A stretch of DNA of 64,000 bases from positions 62,001 to 126,000 of the forward strand of contig JAHHIA010000001.1 in NCBI GenBank assembly GCA_019359045.1, read 5' to 3'. The stretch is from Scytolyngbya sp. HA4215-MV1 (lineage in GTDB: Bacteria; Cyanobacteriota; Cyanobacteriia; Leptolyngbyales; Leptolyngbyaceae). Under the pieces are notes generated by a model that searched no databases, had not been told where the DNA came from, and saw nothing but the letters and a program-made list of their open reading frames with translations. Positions 1 through 8,863 of this stretch are shown here, piece by piece (positions within the stretch are counted from its first letter, which is position 1; each line of letters begins with the position of its first letter). A program made the position numbers and the translations under genes.

Positions 1-514
1 GATGAAGCTCAACGGCAAGCCTTCCTAGCTCAGTTGCAAGCGTACTGTGCCGAGCAACTGGTTTACGTAGACGAAGCAGGGGTCGATGATACGGAAGACT
101 ATGCCTACGGTTGGTATGCGCAATCGGAGCGCTTTGAAGCCTTAAAGTTAGGGTACCGCACCGAGCGCATTAGCATGATTGCGGCGTGGTGTAACCGTCA
201 AGTGCTGGCACCACTGACCTTCACGGGTTACTGCGATACGGCGTTGGTCGAAATCTGGATACAGCAGTGTCTGGTTGGGCAATTGAAGCTAGGGCAGGTC
301 GATTTGTGGAAACGCCAGTTTCCACAAATCGACCCTTATTCGCGAATTGATTGAACAAGCAGGGTGTAGTCTGCTGTTTCTGCCGTCTTATTCTCCAGAC
401 TTGAACAAGATTGAGAAATTTTGGGCACGACTCAAGCATTACCTTCGTAAGACGCTCCATCAATTTCAGAATCTTTGGGATGCGCTCGATAATGCCTTCA
501 GACAATTGTCCTAA
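1..514 (+). pseudogene. IS630-type transposase, 5'-truncated by window edge and frameshifted
   Basis: DDE-superfamily (Tc1/mariner-like) transposase C-terminal half. Frame 1 is open from base 1 and reads the first catalytic-Asp region (VYVDEAG, with the DE near the start) and the usual GYRTERISMIAAW core. At about 310 the reading frame must shift by one base to frame 2. There it continues as NASFHKSTLIRELIEQAG and then LLFLPSYSPDLNKIEKFWA, ending at the stop at 512-514. The second catalytic Asp, normally just before NASFH, is not encoded in either frame, so the gene is dead rather than simply programmed to frameshift. The shift coincides with a perfect hairpin (see 301-330). The stop lies only about 20 bases before the boundary with the next transposase remnant, consistent with an IS630 element inserted there. 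Confidence 0.85.
301..330. repeat. Perfect 13-bp inverted repeat with 4-base loop inside the transposase
   Basis: GATTTGTGGAAAC (301-313), loop GCCA, then GTTTCCACAAATC (318-330) is an exact reverse complement. The right arm encodes the conserved SFHKS motif of IS630 transposases. The left arm replaces the expected codons for the catalytic Asp and carries the frameshift, so the left arm looks copied from the right arm. Confidence 0.9.
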
Positions 515-529
515 CCCTCCCCTCGATTG

Positions 530-1122
530 CTATATCGAGAAACAATTCTTCGACTCGAAAGCGCAGTGACACTGCCATAAGGTTTGTAGTGAAGGAGCCT
601 CATCGGTGACGACGGCCCAGGATTCCTTGGCTCCTTGAACAGTTGCCAACACTAAATTACACTGATGCACACCATCTGCCCATAAGCGCACTTGGCGATA
701 CAACCGAGCTTCTGCCAGGGGTGGGTACAAACTAGCTACTAGACACTGCCATGTTCTAGAACTCGCCACAGCAATGGCACAGCACGTCCACAGCAAACAA
801 CGGACAGGTGAATCATGCAATAGCGGTTCCACAACACGGTGGTGTCGAGGGCAAGATACAGACGATGATGTCTCCATCACCAGTGGCAGGGACATCCGGC
901 TAACCCGCACCCGTGGATTGCCCAAAAAACGTCGCCAGTCGCTCCACTCTTTGCGCTTGCATGGCTCGGCTGGGCACATAGGGTTCCCAGGCAGGCTCAA
1001 CTGCCCGCTACAGATTAAAGCGCTCACCATATATGCCAACGCTTTCAGGTGGCGTAAATCTTGAGCACGGCAATATTGACGCAGGAAGCCGAATAGTTGA
1101 CTATACAGTTGGGTAGAGTGGG
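530..1122 (-). pseudogene. IS4-type transposase remnant with several frameshifts
   Basis: On the minus strand three frames together give a recognisable IS4-family transposase common in cyanobacteria. An N-terminal part reads LYSQLFGFLRQYCRAQDLRHLKALAYMVSAL (given here as two overlapping motifs, LFGFLRQY and LKALAYMVSAL). It is followed by a GNPRVRVSR-type stretch, a TTVLWNRYCMIHLSVVCCGRAVP-like DDE region (in a shifted frame), and a C-terminal VVTDEAPSLQTLW followed, after a shift near 570, by LRFRVEELFLD. The gene stops abruptly after FLD at about 534, where the IS630-type remnant begins. It is a fragment and cannot encode an active enzyme. Confidence 0.75.
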
Positions 1123-1227
1123 TTCATGGCAATAAGCTGTTGTGTGGTAACTCCAGCTTCTCATGTCTCTCTACCCTTCTGCATTAGCCCACTGCTATTA
1201 ACTTTCACCCACTTCTGTCAGGCAGTC

Positions 1228-1474
1228 AGGGTGGTGTCTCCTGGGAAAGCCAAACGAAGATCGCGACTACCGTTACAAACGTTCTGAGTATGCCGCACGG
1301 GGAATTTCTGAGTATTGGATTGTAGATGCCGCAAAGGCACAGGTCATGGTGCTGACTCTGGTGGATGGATTTTACGAAGAAGCTGTTTTTCAGGGCGGCG
1401 ATCGCATTCAATTAGCCGTACTTCCAACCTTGAATCTGACAGCGTCACAAGTATTAGGATCTAAGGTAGCTTAA
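1228..1474 (+). pseudogene. Uma2-family (DUF820) endonuclease remnant
   Basis: C-terminal part of a Uma2-type restriction-fold protein: VVSPGK, then after a one-base excess near 1248, PNEDRDYRYKRSEYAARGI and EYWIVDAAKAQVMVL, ending at TAA 1472-1474. Family members read SPGKPNEDRDYRYK without interruption, so a single inserted base broke this copy; its N-terminal half is also missing. The element sits between insertion-sequence debris and the end of the injection-system cluster. An intact relative lies at 36768-37388. Confidence 0.8.
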
Positions 1475-1590
1475 CCGCGATCGCCTCGTCTCAAAGTCGG
1501 CAAGATGGATGAGTGGGGTGTAATCCTTGCAAGTGTTGGGTTTCATGCTTCAAGCCAAACTACGGGTGAGGCGATCGCACTCTTCGTCTT

Positions 1591-4500
1591 CTAATGAGAT
1601 CCTCTTGTCCAAGTCCAGAAGGTATGCTCTCCAATAACATTCTTGATGAGATCGCCCACGTACTTACCTTGGGCGTTGTATACAGGAACATGCAGCACAG
1701 CAGATTCTGACAGTCCTGATGTTTTGGGTTTATCAGCACCCCCCATATCTGCCCGTAGGGGAAGCTCATGTTTCTCAAAAGATTTACTGAATCTATCTAA
1801 TGTCTCCTTTGGCGTTTGAAAAGTAGTTAGTGTACGTCCAGTTGCAGGGTCTTCCAAATTGCCTGTCTTTGGGTCGTACTTGGGTACTGGGTTATTGGGT
1901 TGCAGTGGCTCAACTGGTTCACCAGTTAAAGGATCCGTGTAATCTTCGTCATGCTGCTGTATTCGTTCTCTTTGACGTCCTCCCTTCCTAACTACCGTCT
2001 CTCTTTGAGTAGATCCAGCCCCCTTTTGAACTTTTGGTGGTGAACCACCCCGCTTTGTACTGGCAACTGTCGCATCTCCAGAAACCTTCTTTACATCTGC
2101 CGCAGCTACCTGCGCCTGTTGTGATTCTCTAATAGTTTGAAGATCAATAACATTACTTGCTGGTTCATTTGGGTGAATTGCATTATCGTTGGCTGCGCCT
2201 GGAGTCACATCATTGGCTGGAGGCTGACCCTTATATTGCTCAGGTACATCACCCAACTTGGGTGCTCGGTTTGTTGCAGCGTTACTGACATCATTCTCAT
2301 CTTTTATAGATATCTTTTTACCTGCCCAACTAGCCAACGCTCCTGCAATCCCTACGGCTGTGTTAATAGTGGCCAAAGCAAGCGCAGCTTGATCAGCCTC
2401 ATTTTGCGCTTTTGCTTCGTCTACTTGTTGTGGTGTAACGAGGTCTGTCTCCGGAGCAACGGCGGTCTTAGATGCCTGAAGAAGCGCTTGGTACTGTTCA
2501 GCTGATATATCTGCCTTGATTTTAGCTGCACCAAAGCCGACTGCGAGAAGTGCAACCATACCTGGGCCTTGGGCAAACCCCGATAGCATGAAAGCCATCT
2601 GGCTTACTGTCTCAAGTGCCAAGGCGGCAAGCGCATTCTTGAGGTCATGGCTCCCCACCAGATAGCGTGCAATCTGCTGTGATAGTTCAAGTGACCAATC
2701 ACCTTGGATATTTCCGACCTTTACGCCCCCAAAAAGTTGCTGGTGGATCGGTATTAGGTCGAGTGGATCGAGCTCTTTTCCCAGCTTTGCTTTTGTTTGG
2801 TTGATATCGGTTCGTAATCTTCGCAGCGCACCTGCAAGCTGATTCCGCGCAAGAGCAGGATCCTTCGTTTCGGCAAATGCCTTGGTAGCAGCACTGGCAC
2901 CTTCACGTGAGATGGCATACACCATTGGATATAGTGTCACCAGTTCGCGCACAGCTTGCATACCTCGTTTGTACTCACCAAGCAACACCCCGTAAGGTTG
3001 TGTTGGCACGACCTTATACACTGGGTTTGGCTGCTTCATCGGGCTAGGGTCATTGAGATCGTACTCAGGTGCATCAAAACGTTCAGGTGGCCGGAATGGG
3101 TCGAATGTGACGGGGAGCCAGTATCGCTTAGACTCAGGAGGAATATTGCCAAGACTATAACCAACATATACCTGTCGGGCAAGTTCCAGTTGCGCCTGAA
3201 AATGAGCGATCGACTTCGCTGCGGACTGCATTTTCTCTAGCTTTTGCGTCTGTTCTTGATTTGCAGGGGCTGGTTGTTCTCCTTCTTGAAAGGGAATTCC
3301 TGCGTTTGTCATCTCCGTTTCAACGAGAGCTTTGTTTGTGTCTAAATAATTACTTGCAAGTGTCTTGATATCGTCAATAAACCAAGTGGATAACTGTTTA
3401 ACCGCCGGCAAATTCTCAAGCTCAGCACCTCTTTCAATACACTGATTCCAGAGTTCAAGATGAGCTGATGCAACCTTAATTAACCGATCTCCGAAGCTGC
3501 CCCATATCGCTTCTAAAGCATATTCATCGTAAGGACCAACCCATGTCTGGTCTAACAAAATGCCGATTAGTTTAAATTTTTCTTCTTCATATGCTAATCC
3601 AAAATTTCTGATACGCTTTACGTCTCCTACATCTTTTGACTCTAGTGCAACATCAATAAGCTTTCGCTCTGCCACAATAGCCGGAGATGCGAAAGAACTG
3701 TTGGGTCCAGATGATCCAGGAATGGTCGCTGGCGCAGTCGCACTGGTTGCTCCACCACCTACATCAGCATTAGTGTCCTGACGTTGAATTAGATTTATAG
3801 ATGAATTAGTGGAATTCTGTGGTGAAATCAAACTTCGTGTCTCAGTTGTTACTGATCCTGTCGCGTCTGATCCAACTGAATTGTCAGATATTATCTGGTT
3901 TGCTACCCTATCTGCCTCTCTCTCAAACACATCACCTGATGATCCGAGAATGGGTTTTGCCATACTTTCTGCTGTGGTTATGCCATTTTGCTGAACCACA
4001 TGTGTCAACTCATGGGCTAGCAGCTTCTTACCTTCGGTCGCTAGTGGCCGGAAACGCTCTCGCCCAAAATAAATATCGCGTCTGGTCGTAAACGCTTGTG
4101 CCTGAATCTGTTTAGCTGCCTCTGCGGCGGCACTATCCGTGTGGACTTTTACATCCCCAAAATCCTGACCAAACCGCGATTCCATAAACGATCGCGTTCC
4201 CTCATTCAATGGTTGCCCCGTTCCACTGCGCTGCATTGTCGCCTCAAACCCAGTGGGCACTGAGTCAACCGATCCTTCTCCTTTACGCTGAATCTCTTTT
4301 TCCTTCTTTTCACAATCAGTACAGGTGCCATCCCCATCTGCCTTGCGCTGAATCACGGCTCCCACATAGCTGTTGCCATAACTGCGCTGTAACTGTCGTA
4401 GCATTCTAGCTTGCGATCGCCTCGACATCTGCCCCAAAGCCCCCGAAAACTGTTCCGGTGGAGTGGTTGGGCTAGCACCGCCCATTGCCGCGATCGCTCG

Positions 4501-4626
4501 TTGTCCTTCAATTGCGGTCTGATCCACTTCAGGCTCATTCGCTCTCTGCACATCCTGACTTGGCAGTTGAGAGATGGAGGAAGCTTTGGTCGCTTCAGGA
4601 GTTGAGGTGGAGTGAGAGTCAGTCAT
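1591..4626 (-). CDS. Large DUF4157 protein, probable injection-system cargo (last gene of the cluster)
   Basis: 1011 residues. Residues 1-95 hold a leader shared with the 781-aa paralogue at 4832-7177: M(T/A)DSHST.T.EATKA, then FSGALGQMS and LQRSYGNSYVG. A CTDC motif is at 102-105. The DUF4157 domain spans about 136-214 (GQPLNEGTRSFMESRFGQDF, VHTD) and ends in the zinc-protease-like HELTH at 205-209. Hydrophobic helices occur near 664-702 and 746-770. The C-terminal 110 residues are polar (GEPVEPLQPNN, HTFWTWTRG) and match no family I recognise; in DUF4157 proteins this is where toxin domains sit. DUF4157 proteins are frequent in eCIS loci and are regarded as cargo or cargo-processing proteins. 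No Shine-Dalgarno is visible before the ATG; a pyrimidine tract precedes it. Confidence 0.8.
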   Translation of the reverse strand: MTDSHSTSTPEATKASSISQLPSQDVQRANEPEVDQTAIEGQRAIAAMGGASPTTPPEQFSGALGQMSRRSQARMLRQLQRSYGNSYVGAVIQRKADGDGTCTDCEKKEKEIQRKGEGSVDSVPTGFEATMQRSGTGQPLNEGTRSFMESRFGQDFGDVKVHTDSAAAEAAKQIQAQAFTTRRDIYFGRERFRPLATEGKKLLAHELTHVVQQNGITTAESMAKPILGSSGDVFEREADRVANQIISDNSVGSDATGSVTTETRSLISPQNSTNSSINLIQRQDTNADVGGGATSATAPATIPGSSGPNSSFASPAIVAERKLIDVALESKDVGDVKRIRNFGLAYEEEKFKLIGILLDQTWVGPYDEYALEAIWGSFGDRLIKVASAHLELWNQCIERGAELENLPAVKQLSTWFIDDIKTLASNYLDTNKALVETEMTNAGIPFQEGEQPAPANQEQTQKLEKMQSAAKSIAHFQAQLELARQVYVGYSLGNIPPESKRYWLPVTFDPFRPPERFDAPEYDLNDPSPMKQPNPVYKVVPTQPYGVLLGEYKRGMQAVRELVTLYPMVYAISREGASAATKAFAETKDPALARNQLAGALRRLRTDINQTKAKLGKELDPLDLIPIHQQLFGGVKVGNIQGDWSLELSQQIARYLVGSHDLKNALAALALETVSQMAFMLSGFAQGPGMVALLAVGFGAAKIKADISAEQYQALLQASKTAVAPETDLVTPQQVDEAKAQNEADQAALALATINTAVGIAGALASWAGKKISIKDENDVSNAATNRAPKLGDVPEQYKGQPPANDVTPGAANDNAIHPNEPASNVIDLQTIRESQQAQVAAADVKKVSGDATVASTKRGGSPPKVQKGAGSTQRETVVRKGGRQRERIQQHDEDYTDPLTGEPVEPLQPNNPVPKYDPKTGNLEDPATGRTLTTFQTPKETLDRFSKSFEKHELPLRADMGGADKPKTSGLSESAVLHVPVYNAQGKYVGDLIKNVIGEHTFWTWTRGSH

Positions 4627-4672
4627 GGGAGGAGGGAAGGGAGAGGGGGAGAAGGGAGAGGGGAGAAGGGGG
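4627..4672. repeat. Homopurine tract directly upstream of the 1011-aa gene
   Basis: About 46 bases on the plus strand consist only of G and A, with GGGAGA/GGAAGG-type repetition and partial mirror symmetry. On the coding (minus) strand this is a polypyrimidine leader ending at CCTCCC before the ATG. A shorter similar tract (GGGAGGGAGGGAGG) precedes the paralogous gene at 7178-7191. Confidence 0.8.
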
Positions 4673-4831
4673 CTAGCGATTTAATAGCCAGGGAGTTGGG
4701 TTAGCATCTTGAAGTAACTGCCCCTGCCGAATAACTCGATTAACGTCCCCTACCTGTCGAGTCGTGCCACCTATTTTTTCTTTTTGATGCGGCGCTACCG
4801 CGCTGTGCCAGAGCAGAGCGTGTGTTATTGA

Positions 4832-7177
4832 TCACCAGCACACCTTTTCCACCGAGCCGTGTTTTGGCACCCATATCTCCACCCGCCGATCCTTCTTGCG
4901 TCCCTCTGGATCGTTGTATTGTGCTCTGGTTTTGCCATAGCCTTCTTTCTGAATTCTCGACATCGGAAGAACGCCATGCTTGACGAACCATAAAGCTACA
5001 GCCTCGGCCCGCTGCTCGGAGAGAGGATTATTTAAATTGTCGTCTCCTCTATTGTCGGCATACCCTTCAATCCTGATAGAATCATCTTTTTGAAGCAGGG
5101 AGACAACTTTTTGAAGCAGGGGGACAATCTTTTCGAGATGAGCGATTGCCTCTGGCTTGAGATCCCCATTGCCAGTATCAAACAGTAGCTCGGCATCGAT
5201 CTTGATGAATGTATCTTCATGGGCAACCGTGGCACAGTGCGTCAGATCTTCGGTGACCGGCATATCGATGACGGGGGGAGTCAGATCTTTGATATATAAG
5301 GAAAGCCAATCGGTATCGTTGGAGCCGAAGAGAAAACGCCCGACTGATTCGGCAATCGAAGCAATCTTATCCCCTAGCGATATAATATCCTCAGCGATCT
5401 CTTCCCCTAGCGATATAATACGCTCAGCGATCTCTTCCACTAGCCCCAAAATCTTGCCCGCTAGCGACATAACATCCTCAACGATCTCTTTCGCTTGCGC
5501 CAAAATCTTGCCCGCTGTTGCTAAAACATCCTCAGCAATCTCTTCCACTCCCCCCAAAATCTTGCCCGCTAGCGACATAATACGCTCAGCAAGCTCTCTC
5601 CCTGCCGCCAGAATCTGGCGCCAGTGAAACGCAACTACTCCCAGTCCGCCGATCAACAGCAATTCGCTGAACTCGAACGTCCCCAAAGCTTGGACTAATG
5701 CCAGGGAAGCTTCAAGGACTCGCGGAGCCGCCAGCACCTCCGCAAGTTTCTCGCCTAGTTTCAGCAATTGCTCGGGAATCGTGTCGCTCGGACTGGGCTT
5801 CTTGTCCTTCGGCTTCTTGTCCTTCGGCTTCTTGTCCTTCGGCTTCTTGTCCTCTTCCTCTTCCTTCTCATACGGCTCCACCTTGAATACGACGATACCG
5901 TCTCTGCACCAGCGGAGTGAAACAAGTTCGCGGCCAATGGCGCGGGGGTTGGGCCACAGGCTCAAGCGTGTCATCGGCATTGCCGTGACCGACGTGATCT
6001 CGCCCGCTGTATGCCCGCTTGCGCGCCAGAGTTCGTTCACGATGTCGGGGCGGTCCGCGGCCTTGCTTAAGTAATTAGCCAATTGTTCTTCCGCAGCCGG
6101 CGCTCCTGTGTCCTCATCCCATGTGGCTTCCTTGACTTCAATGATTTCCAAGGTTGAGCCGTTGAGCAGGGCAATATCAGCTTTTCCATCACCCTGGAGA
6201 CAATCAGGTGTTCTCTTGTCCCAGCGGATTTCTTGCTTCCCCGGTCGATACGGGTCGAAACTTGCTGCCGGTATGCAAAATTCCCTTTCTACCGTGCCGA
6301 AGCTTGCTGCATCAGCCGCGAGGCTGTCCCTCACTTGGTTCTCTTTAACACCCGGACGCCGCGTCAGCTCGAGAAAATCTGCACAATACGCCAGGCGCTG
6401 TAGCATCGGTGAAGCACCACTCTGCTGAACCACATGGGTAAGCTCATGGGCAAGTACCGGCAGATCGGACGGTGATTCTTTGCCACCAAAGACGATGTTA
6501 TTCCCTACAGTATAGGCCCGTGCCTGCACAGCGGCGGCCGACTCCGCAGCTTTCGCATCCGTGTGGACCCGGACGTCACTGAAATCCTGTCCGAACCTCG
6601 GTTCCATGAAGGCACGCTCCGTCATTCCCAGTGGCTGTCCTGGGGAACTCAAAACCTCATGGACGACTGGAGGAACAGTAGCCGGAGTTCCACCCATGCT
6701 TCCGCTTTCTTTGCGTTGCAGCTTGTCTTCCTCTTCGCACGCTGTGCATTTCCGTTGGGCTGTGGAAGCGTGGACAGAAGAGAAGGAAAGTTCATGGTTG
6801 CTAGAAGGTTGATCCGGCATCCGCATTACCTGATCCGCTATCTGGTCCGCTTCCTGCTCGTACACATCCCCCGGTTGCCCCACTGTTAGCTTCGCCTGGA
6901 TGACACGCCCCACATAGCTGTTGCCATAACTGCGCTGCAACCGCCGCATCATCCCTACCTGTGAAGCCCCCGACATTTGCCCCAACGCCCCCGCAAACCG
7001 CTCCGGCAAAGCTTCTGGACTACCTCCACCGATCGCCCTCACCATCCGATCGCCCATCATCGAAGCGCGATCGCTCTCCTTTTCCGCAGTCACGTTCATC
7101 GTATCCTGCACCGGAGGATGGGCGGTTGAAGTTGCCTTTGTTGCTTCAGCAGTAGCAGTAGAATGTGAGTCAGCCAT
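4832..7177 (-). CDS. DUF4157 protein with PD-(D/E)XK-like motif and C-terminal OmpA domain, probable cargo or anchor
   Basis: 781 residues. The N-terminal leader (1-95) resembles that of the 1011-aa paralogue. DUF4157 spans about 177-252 with HELTH at 244-248. At 334-349 the pattern D-x12-E-V-K (ADIALLNG, EIIEVKE), followed by QLANYL at 365-370, matches the PD-(D/E)XK nuclease core. A lysine-rich linker of four KKPKD units (about 444-461) precedes heptad-like repeats of (S/T)LAGKILG.VEEIAEDV at about 530-610. Residues 655-772 form an OmpA-type peptidoglycan-binding domain (IEGYADNRGDDNLNNPLSEQ, RAEAVALWFV, DRRVEIWV). The OmpA domain suggests contact with peptidoglycan; the nuclease reading is inference. 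A pyrimidine tract rather than a Shine-Dalgarno precedes the ATG. Confidence 0.85.
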   Translation of the reverse strand: MADSHSTATAEATKATSTAHPPVQDTMNVTAEKESDRASMMGDRMVRAIGGGSPEALPERFAGALGQMSGASQVGMMRRLQRSYGNSYVGRVIQAKLTVGQPGDVYEQEADQIADQVMRMPDQPSSNHELSFSSVHASTAQRKCTACEEEDKLQRKESGSMGGTPATVPPVVHEVLSSPGQPLGMTERAFMEPRFGQDFSDVRVHTDAKAAESAAAVQARAYTVGNNIVFGGKESPSDLPVLAHELTHVVQQSGASPMLQRLAYCADFLELTRRPGVKENQVRDSLAADAASFGTVEREFCIPAASFDPYRPGKQEIRWDKRTPDCLQGDGKADIALLNGSTLEIIEVKEATWDEDTGAPAAEEQLANYLSKAADRPDIVNELWRASGHTAGEITSVTAMPMTRLSLWPNPRAIGRELVSLRWCRDGIVVFKVEPYEKEEEEDKKPKDKKPKDKKPKDKKPSPSDTIPEQLLKLGEKLAEVLAAPRVLEASLALVQALGTFEFSELLLIGGLGVVAFHWRQILAAGRELAERIMSLAGKILGGVEEIAEDVLATAGKILAQAKEIVEDVMSLAGKILGLVEEIAERIISLGEEIAEDIISLGDKIASIAESVGRFLFGSNDTDWLSLYIKDLTPPVIDMPVTEDLTHCATVAHEDTFIKIDAELLFDTGNGDLKPEAIAHLEKIVPLLQKVVSLLQKDDSIRIEGYADNRGDDNLNNPLSEQRAEAVALWFVKHGVLPMSRIQKEGYGKTRAQYNDPEGRKKDRRVEIWVPKHGSVEKVCW
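5360..5620. repeat. Short tandem repeats encoding heptads in the 781-aa protein
   Basis: Blocks such as CCCCTAGCGATATAATA, CTCAGCGATCTCTTCC and CCCAAAATCTTGCCCGC recur several times and encode the LAGKILG/EEIAEDV helices. A second set nearby (about 5805-5855) is a four-fold 15-base repeat TTGTCCTTCGGCTTC that encodes KKPKD. Both are prone to copy-number change. Confidence 0.75.
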
Positions 7178-7210
7178 GGGAGGGAGGGAGGTAAAGGACA
7201 GAGGGCAGCA

Positions 7211-8857
7211 TTAATCAAACTGAAATGACAACGATCGCCCTTCCATCCAGGTTATCTGCCAGCAAATATCTTCAAAGCCTGCCATTCGCAGCACCATTTG
7301 TAGGGGGCAAGTAAGAAAATGTATGCTGATGCGATCAGTATACATTTCAATCTCTGACTGGCTCTTTAAAAAATTTCGGCAGAGATAGGCAGGGCTACTA
7401 TCGGAGAAGGCTCCCAGCTTAGCGGCAAATCCCTGTAAAACAGTTGCACTAACTTCTAGGAGAGCCGCATCCCACCTCGGTTTAAGAAGTTCAGGGTCAC
7501 CGGAAAGAGAGAACCAATCAAACACCGTTGGGCGAGGAAGGCGTGACAGCATAAACAGTTCAGGACGGTTAAGGCATGCCTCTCGATGAGCCTGAAACTG
7601 ACGCCGAAACGCCAGGTGTATCTCAGGCGTGAGGCTGTCAGCATACGTTTGCAGTTGCGCGCTATCTGGAGGTTTGGTCAGTCCGGCAAATACAGCCAGG
7701 CTCTGATCGCTTATAGCTTGAGTCGCGTTCTCCAATCCTAAACACTGAAGCGCGATCGCATACAGCAGCAAGCCTGTTTTGGAAATTCCATCTGGCTCAG
7801 GATAAGGGCAGTTTTGCAAAAAGTGGTCTAAATCTAAATCTGCGATCACGCCAGCCAGTAAGAAAATTCCGCCGTACTCGGTCACGACCCGACTTTGCAT
7901 AGGCTGTGAGTCTTCTACCTGCAACTCCTGGAGTAATTCCACAACTTTTACCCCTGACATTTCCCGCATTAAGGTTATCAGCAGTGGCTGTAGCGGGCTT
8001 CTACCCAGTAAACGACGCGCCTCTGTCCAATCATTGACTGCAAGAAGAGAAAGAAATTGAGAGCGATCGCTGAGTTCCACCACCGCTTGCCGCAGGAGCA
8101 GAATATCTTGAATAAACCGTACCAGATTCACATCGGGCCCCAATTCAGGCTGTTGACGCAACAACCCCAGATACAGACGAGTCACATCTCTGGCAATCAC
8201 AGACGTCAATGCCATGCCACTGCTTAGCAGCGATCGCAGCCCATCAATCCACCGTCCATAGGTATTGGGTAAAATGACCGTGGGGCTGGGGGGCAGCAAA
8301 CATTGAGTGGCGATCGCTTCTACTTCTGCATCCGTCAAACGGGTAAGTAATCGTTCCAAACTATCTCGTCGAGTCAGTTCCAACAGAGCCTCTCGCCCCA
8401 CATCACGATCCAGCGTCAATACATTTAGAATTGCTTGTCCCAGGGAGACCGATTGCAGTTCGGCAAATTCGGCATAGTACCAGTAATCCCAGGCGCGACC
8501 CTGGATCAGGTCTTCTAGAAAACTGGCAATGAATGTGCTGCGATCGCGAAAACAAATGACTCCCCTTCCGGCCTGACGGAGGGTGTGCTGAATGCTTATG
8601 TACAATGCCCCCGCCCAAATTTTGGCTAATTGGCGATCGTCGTTCTGGGTCAGATCGAGGGGCAGATCAAAATGGAGTTGCTCGATAAAGTACAGCGCAT
8701 CATCCGCATCATTCCACTGGGCAAGTTGATTTTCCAACGTTTGCGCTAACAGTTGACTGACAATCTGATCCATTCGTCGCTGGACATTGGCAGGGTTATC
8801 GAGCGATCGGGGAACGTTGTACTGTACGTTAAATTGTCGAATTGCGATCGTTTGCAC
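7211..8857 (-). CDS. Probable contractile-injection-system tape-measure-type protein
   Basis: 548 residues, GTG start, six bases after the preceding gene. The N-terminus follows the pattern of the CIS tape-measure family (Afp14-like): I..Q.NVQYN, N.QRRMDQI, LL.QTLENQLAQW, then FIEQLHFDLPLDL, as in the family motif rieKLelDLG. A later stretch (YGGIFLLAGVIADLDLDHFLQ, given here across two motifs: GGIFLLAGVI and LDHFLQNC) parallels the family's AGLVLLaPyL.LF segment. Family members set tube length and are often longer; this one is short and not obviously coiled-coil, so the assignment is tentative. Its place between baseplate genes and DUF4157 genes is normal for an eCIS. Confidence 0.5.
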   Translation of the reverse strand: MQTIAIRQFNVQYNVPRSLDNPANVQRRMDQIVSQLLAQTLENQLAQWNDADDALYFIEQLHFDLPLDLTQNDDRQLAKIWAGALYISIQHTLRQAGRGVICFRDRSTFIASFLEDLIQGRAWDYWYYAEFAELQSVSLGQAILNVLTLDRDVGREALLELTRRDSLERLLTRLTDAEVEAIATQCLLPPSPTVILPNTYGRWIDGLRSLLSSGMALTSVIARDVTRLYLGLLRQQPELGPDVNLVRFIQDILLLRQAVVELSDRSQFLSLLAVNDWTEARRLLGRSPLQPLLITLMREMSGVKVVELLQELQVEDSQPMQSRVVTEYGGIFLLAGVIADLDLDHFLQNCPYPEPDGISKTGLLLYAIALQCLGLENATQAISDQSLAVFAGLTKPPDSAQLQTYADSLTPEIHLAFRRQFQAHREACLNRPELFMLSRLPRPTVFDWFSLSGDPELLKPRWDAALLEVSATVLQGFAAKLGAFSDSSPAYLCRNFLKSQSEIEMYTDRISIHFLTCPLQMVLRMAGFEDICWQITWMEGRSLSFQFD

Positions 8858-8863
8858 AACAAG

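Noticed and set aside
1..514. Programmed frameshift of the transposase
   Set aside because: The catalytic Asp codon is lost at the shift, so a frameshift would not restore an active enzyme.
774..1064. Plus-strand ORF opposite the IS4-type remnant
   Set aside because: The opposite strand shows transposase motifs; this ORF is its shadow.
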